A DNA stretch of 64,000 nucleotides from Myrica gale. Lineage: Eukaryota; Streptophyta; Magnoliopsida; Fagales; Myricaceae. How positions within the stretch are numbered: the stretch's first letter is position 1; every line of letters begins with the position of its first letter. This document shows positions 59,720 to 64,000 of this stretch, one piece after another. A program made the position numbers and the translations under genes. Under the pieces are notes generated by a model. It saw only the letters and a program-made list of their open reading frames with translations, did not search any database and had not been told where the DNA came from. The stretch spans positions 1,431,001-1,495,000 of the forward strand of contig OZ005610.1 of NCBI GenBank assembly GCA_963930655.1, given 5' to 3'.

Positions 59720-61400
59720 AACTACCCTTGAATATTCGAAAAGCTACTATTTGTATGACTAAACTGTCCTTCAAATATGCGTTCATCTCAAACTTCTTCT
59801 TTTTTAGGTAATTTCCAATTCTCTTAGTTTTGTTCTTTTTAGTCCCTACAGGCTACAGCTCCGCGGCAGGTAATATATTTACACCAAACCAAACCAAAAT
59901 ACAAATAAGCAATAAAATATGTATTGGCTGGTGAACCTTTACTCTCTCATTATCACATGCCTAGACAATAGAGCCAATCTCAAACTTCTTGATATGAAAT
60001 AAAAGAAACTTGAGTACAACTTCTTGATACCATGTTCAGTAAAAAGGTTCATTAACTACATACTTGGCCCCAAATTTCAACAGTAATATGGCAAAAGAAG
60101 AGGCACGAGGTATTGAGGCTTTCTTTCGAAGGCATGCATGTAGCATCCCTTCGATGCCTTGTTTTGAGCTTAATTTAACCCGTGGGACCAAATTATGAAG
60201 AATGTGTAGCATCGGGGGCGGCGTTCATTTGTTACACGTTGGGCGATTGAGACATCTCTGCAAATCCCATGTTTCATTCCGTTCGTTATAATGCGGTGCA
60301 TACATGCATACGTACATGTGTTACACATCTGCAAACCCAAGTAAGCGGGGAGGGGGGGGGGGGGGGGGCGCTTAAGATAGCCACTTGGCAATGGTTGACA
60401 AATTTTGAATGATAATGTTGACAACGACGGTGATTGGCTAATCAAGATTGCACATAAAATTTTCAAATAAATCGCATCAAATCTTCTGAGCATATATTAG
60501 AGAGAATTATATGCATAGACAAATACCAATCATCTCTTATAATGGAGCATGTAACACCGAGGAAGAGCCGGAAGACCCTTGTCAGGGTTACATTCTTACC
60601 CAAGAATTATTTTGCAAGGAAAAATTATAGAAAAGGAGTAGGATTTTACTCAAAAGTTATGTATCGATAACTAATTAAGGAATACCCTTTACGTTGTCAA
60701 CTCTTTCCATACCCCATTCGTAGTGATCAAAAGGAGATCCTAAATATTCAAATATATATACTAGAAAATCTTTTGTAGTTAATTAGTCTTGTAGCAGTTG
60801 CCTTTGGAATAATCATGAGATGGAACTAGAACAAGCTTGTTCCATGCTTTGTGGGATTATTTAATGCATTAAAAGCATATGCTGATGCCACTAAGGTGGT
60901 CTAGGAGGCTAACACCATTAAGAAAGTAATTTTATTGTTCAAGGATGGCTCAGAACAAAGACTGGACAAAAAGTTTCATATTAATTTATATGGTAATTAA
61001 TTAATATGTCGGGTATTTGTGGGAATTTTAAATTATTGCGACATTCCACATGTTCACCACAAATTAATCCGTGTTCCGACATCTCTTCAAGGTTTAAGAG
61101 GTTAAAACTAATGTGCCAGTTATTGCGCAAAACTATAAGCACTTTTCAGTTTGCTTTAAAGAAGTTGCCAAGGAACTCATGTAACCCATAGGACCCCAAA
61201 GATCTTCCTGACTAAGAGCCAAAGATTTAGTTACTTCTAAAATAATTATAGTGGGGTTTCAGAGAGGAAAAGATAAAGATTGATTAGCACAAGGTGGGAA
61301 GCATTATCTTTGACTGAAGGATTTTGTGGAGCCTCAAATATGTTTGATGTTGAATGAGAGCATTTCCACGCAATAGATCATGATTATATATATATAACAC
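59720..61400. other. Intergenic DNA with a long poly-G run
   Basis: No supported gene. A G run of about 17 bases lies at 60352-60368. Nothing else is recognised. Confidence 0.5.
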
Positions 61401-61407
61401 TTTTTCA

Positions 61408-61620
61408 GGCATGGAATTAGTGAAAATCTAGAAAATTGGAGTTTTGTGAGAGTTTGGCGGTAGATGTTTGAGAATTTTTAGAGTTTTGTGAAAGTTAGTG
61501 CAAAAGTAAAGAGAGATGATATTTAAATTTAATTTTGTATGTTTAATTTGATGAAGAGAGATAATTTGATGGATCGGGAGAGATAGTGAATAGAGATGAT
61601 TTTATAGTTTTTTTTAATTG
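61408..61620. repeat. AT-rich MITE-like sequence
   Basis: Purine-skewed repeats such as GAGAGATAATTTGATGG and GTTTTGTGAAAGTT resemble the interiors of the elements at 21229-21431 and 33886-34172. The ends were not defined. Confidence 0.35.
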
Positions 61621-61802
61621 AAATTAAAAAATGAGTAACATTGTCAAAATAGAAGAAAAAATTAGGAATAAAAATATCAACTTGTTTCTGCTCTTATATA
61701 TGGCAATGAAAAATTTGAACATGAAAATCCTCAATTGACTAATCAAGGCATTTCCATCTAGAACTCCCTTCTTATCTTCATCTTCATTTTCAATTCTAAG
61801 TG

Positions 61803-64000
61803 GAGTCAAAATTACCATGACTGTGCCTTTTGGACTTCTGAATCGATGTTGGAATTCGACCCAAACACAAATCCAGAACTTTAATTACTCATGGATCCTG
61901 CAGACAGGAGATTTGGATTCGTTTGCAGCATGTGATAGTCTGATATCTTTAACTCAAGAAGACTGTTTATCGAGGGAGTTTAACAGTTTAGAGTTAATTT
62001 GAAAAAGATATTCAGGAATATGATGTCTATCCTTCAACTATGAGTCATAGGTTGACAAAGGAACATAGTTTAGTTAATTGCACTTAATACTTCCTTTAAT
62101 AAAGTTCATCTATATTGGACTCCAGCTCTTCATTTTCCTGTTGTCGGTTGGGTTTTGGATTCTAGAAGTTCATTCGAGTGAGAGGAATCTCTATAGCTGT
62201 ATCATTCTGACGTCTAAAACTTCTCCGGGTGTTTGTCACTCCCTCAGCTCGATCCTTCCTTCTCAGTGGAATACAAACCCCGCATTATTCGTTCGTCCCC
62301 CATGGACCTGATTGTCATAAAGTTTTTTGTCATTTTGTTCAGAAAATTTCAACACTTTTGATTCCTTGATTTTTCTAAATGATCTTCTTTAGAGCAGACG
62401 ACTTAGAAGGAACGACCCAAAAAAGGCAATGCATCGAGATGATGCGCAGTGTATCTGGTTCGTGGTCGGATTTACCAAGGAATTCTGCAACATGCGCCAT
62501 CTAATGGCTATGCCCGTAGATGGATTTTCACAAAGCATTCTCTACTTTTCTTTGGTTGGTGTAGGCAGCTTGGTGCCAAGAAGAGTACTGAAGACTCCGA
62601 AAATGATATGACGTCAAAGTTGGTCTGGGGATTTTGGACAGTAGCAAAAAGGCAATGAGGCAAGTGAAACAAGCTGCATCCAATCGACATCACCGAAATT
62701 CTCTTTCAGATTTCTTTTGAATATTCTCTACCTTGTCAATCTCTGTCATTTTTCACAAAGCAAGCTGTAACACGATCGTCTAGATGACAGCTTTGCCTGC
62801 TTTACGTCAAGATCTGAAACCCCTGACCAGCTAGCGATCTTTGTGACAAACATTTATAACCTAATGCTTTAGCCGCACCGAGGCAACATGACACCTCCCT
62901 CGAGCCCATAGCACTGTCTGTGGTCCGATGTGACCCCAGCTTCGGCAAACAAAACTCAGAAATAACAATCCTGAGTTTCAATGGTTGATTACGCAACAAC
63001 ACCCTGTAAGCAAGATAGTTATTGTGTGTTAATGATCGATCTTTGTGGTTTCCGGGTCTTTCAACGATCTCTTAGATACATCTCCAAGCAATGAATTACC
63101 TGACGAATGTCGGTAACCATGTCGTTTAGTTGTTCTCTTAATATATTTTTCGCCCGTTCAAGTTCGACAACCAGAATCACATATCTCAAATCTATCACGA
63201 AATCAAATAGGACGATGACGGCTTAAGATTGGTAGCTTTATGACATGAATGGAGTAGGCCGATGGATGTTCTGTTTAGGAGGTGTAAAGTGACTTGTTGC
63301 TTAATCGTTTGGTTGACCTGCGTCTTGCATGGGACAAATATTCTGCGTTGGTTAGTAAGACGAAGCCAGGGACAAGTATAGCATGCTTAGAGATCATGCA
63401 AGCCAGGGGCAACTTTTTTTCCTCCTTTGGCTACCAACTAAAACCCAGTTAATGGAGAATGGAGATGCAGACTCGTAATTTTATCACCTGCGCACTTGTG
63501 CAGCGGGCTTAATATATATTCGCCACGAAATCCCTTAAATCATCATGGGAGAAAGGAGTTACGAACTTATTTTCCATTTTACTGACATTATTTAATTTTC
63601 TAAAACATATTTCAAACTGGGGGAACCCAAAATCACACACAAATTGACCACCACATGGACTCTGTAGTGCAATGCAGAAATGACTCCTAACACTAACCAT
63701 GGAGGTTCGAGGACATCATCATCTCCATAGCAAGTGCGTCTAAGCAGTCTCAAATAAAGACATTAACGTCGACACCATCTGGACTTGTCAACCCTATTAC
63801 CATTGGGAAAACTTCCTACTTCCTAGCTAGTCATGCACCTTAGTGTCCAAGTTGGCTCCCATAATATTTTTTTCATTAGCAAAGCAGCCTTGTCTCTAGC
63901 TTTTGCCCATCTTCAAAATCTGCTAGCACAGTCAAGGAGTCGGGCACTGTCGTTCGGGATCGGTTAGTATGCTGAGCACTTAAGGTGCTGAGCATACTGA
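61803..64000. other. Region with unassigned open frames
   Basis: Plus-strand frames at 61817-62002 (MTVPFGLLNRCWNSTQTQIQ), about 62200-62311 and 62449-62658 (GRIYQGILQHAPSNGYARRW) have some protein-like composition but match no family I know. They have no clear splice connections. They could be parts of a degraded gene. The minus-strand frame at 63509-63700 is also unassigned. Confidence 0.3.
63966..63998. repeat. Imperfect hairpin at the window edge
   Basis: AGTATGCTGAGCAC at 63966-63979 pairs with GTGCTGAGCATACT at 63985-63998 at 13 of 14 positions, with a TTAAG loop. It may be the edge of a foldback element continuing beyond the window. Confidence 0.45.

Noticed and set aside
62429-62658. 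Overlapping frames with protein-like stretches
   Set aside because: Not recognised, and neither has a start, splice or stop context that supports a gene; kept only as an unassigned region.
1-64000. tRNA, rRNA or CRISPR features
   Set aside because: Nothing resembling a complete tRNA gene, rRNA or spaced repeat array was seen; the only tRNA-like sequence is the SINE head.

Overview
The window is nuclear DNA of a flowering plant, almost certainly a eudicot and plausibly a woody one. The genes are split by AT-rich GT-AG introns and encode plant-only families (CESA1-type cellulose synthase, HY5 bZIP, DUF247, OCP3 homeodomain). The spaces between them hold typical plant transposons. I cannot name the species.

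Layout. 0-11 kb: two complete minus-strand genes, an Alba-domain nucleic-acid-binding protein (8-2661) and a 14-exon primary-wall cellulose synthase of the CESA1 clade (4159-10864, 1084 aa). A recent tandem duplication of about 296 bp and a short inverted-repeat element lie between them. 11-16 kb: a diverged duplicate of the sequence just upstream of CESA1, and a 2275-bp hAT transposon with an exact 8-bp target duplication. 16-18 kb: HY5 (minus, 4 exons, 166 aa) with a G-box about 420 bp upstream of its start codon. 18-21 kb: a decayed OCP3-like gene. Its first exon is mirrored in a roughly 430-bp head-to-head inverted repeat, and a 219-bp Mutator-type MITE sits in its second exon. 21.6-24 kb: an intact small membrane-protein gene of unknown function (plus strand).

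24-38 kb is repeat-rich and holds three broken DUF247 genes: a deleted copy and a longer copy facing each other, and a third split by a MITE. Between the second and third lies a hAT-like element carrying a UDP-glycosyltransferase gene fragment. 38-42 kb: a pair of diverged direct repeats, a young non-autonomous Ty3/gypsy-type LTR element with a 5-bp target duplication, and an orphan first exon of a GH17 beta-1,3-glucanase. 44-46 kb: a RanBP2-type triple zinc-finger gene. 46-54 kb: mostly AT-rich intergenic DNA, a 220-bp hAT MITE, a foldback MITE and weak coding remnants. 54-59 kb: a complete 9-exon acyl-protein thioesterase-like carboxylesterase gene with a tRNA-type SINE in one intron. 60-64 kb: no gene I can support.

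The intact genes are ordinary single-copy housekeeping or developmental loci with no operon-like link. CESA1 and HY5 both bear on growth (wall synthesis, light response), but I see no evidence of joint control. The most unusual structures are the mirrored OCP3 exon and the inverted DUF247 pair, both possible natural sources of hairpin RNA, and the two hAT elements that carry host-like coding fragments. I found no clearly new molecular system.
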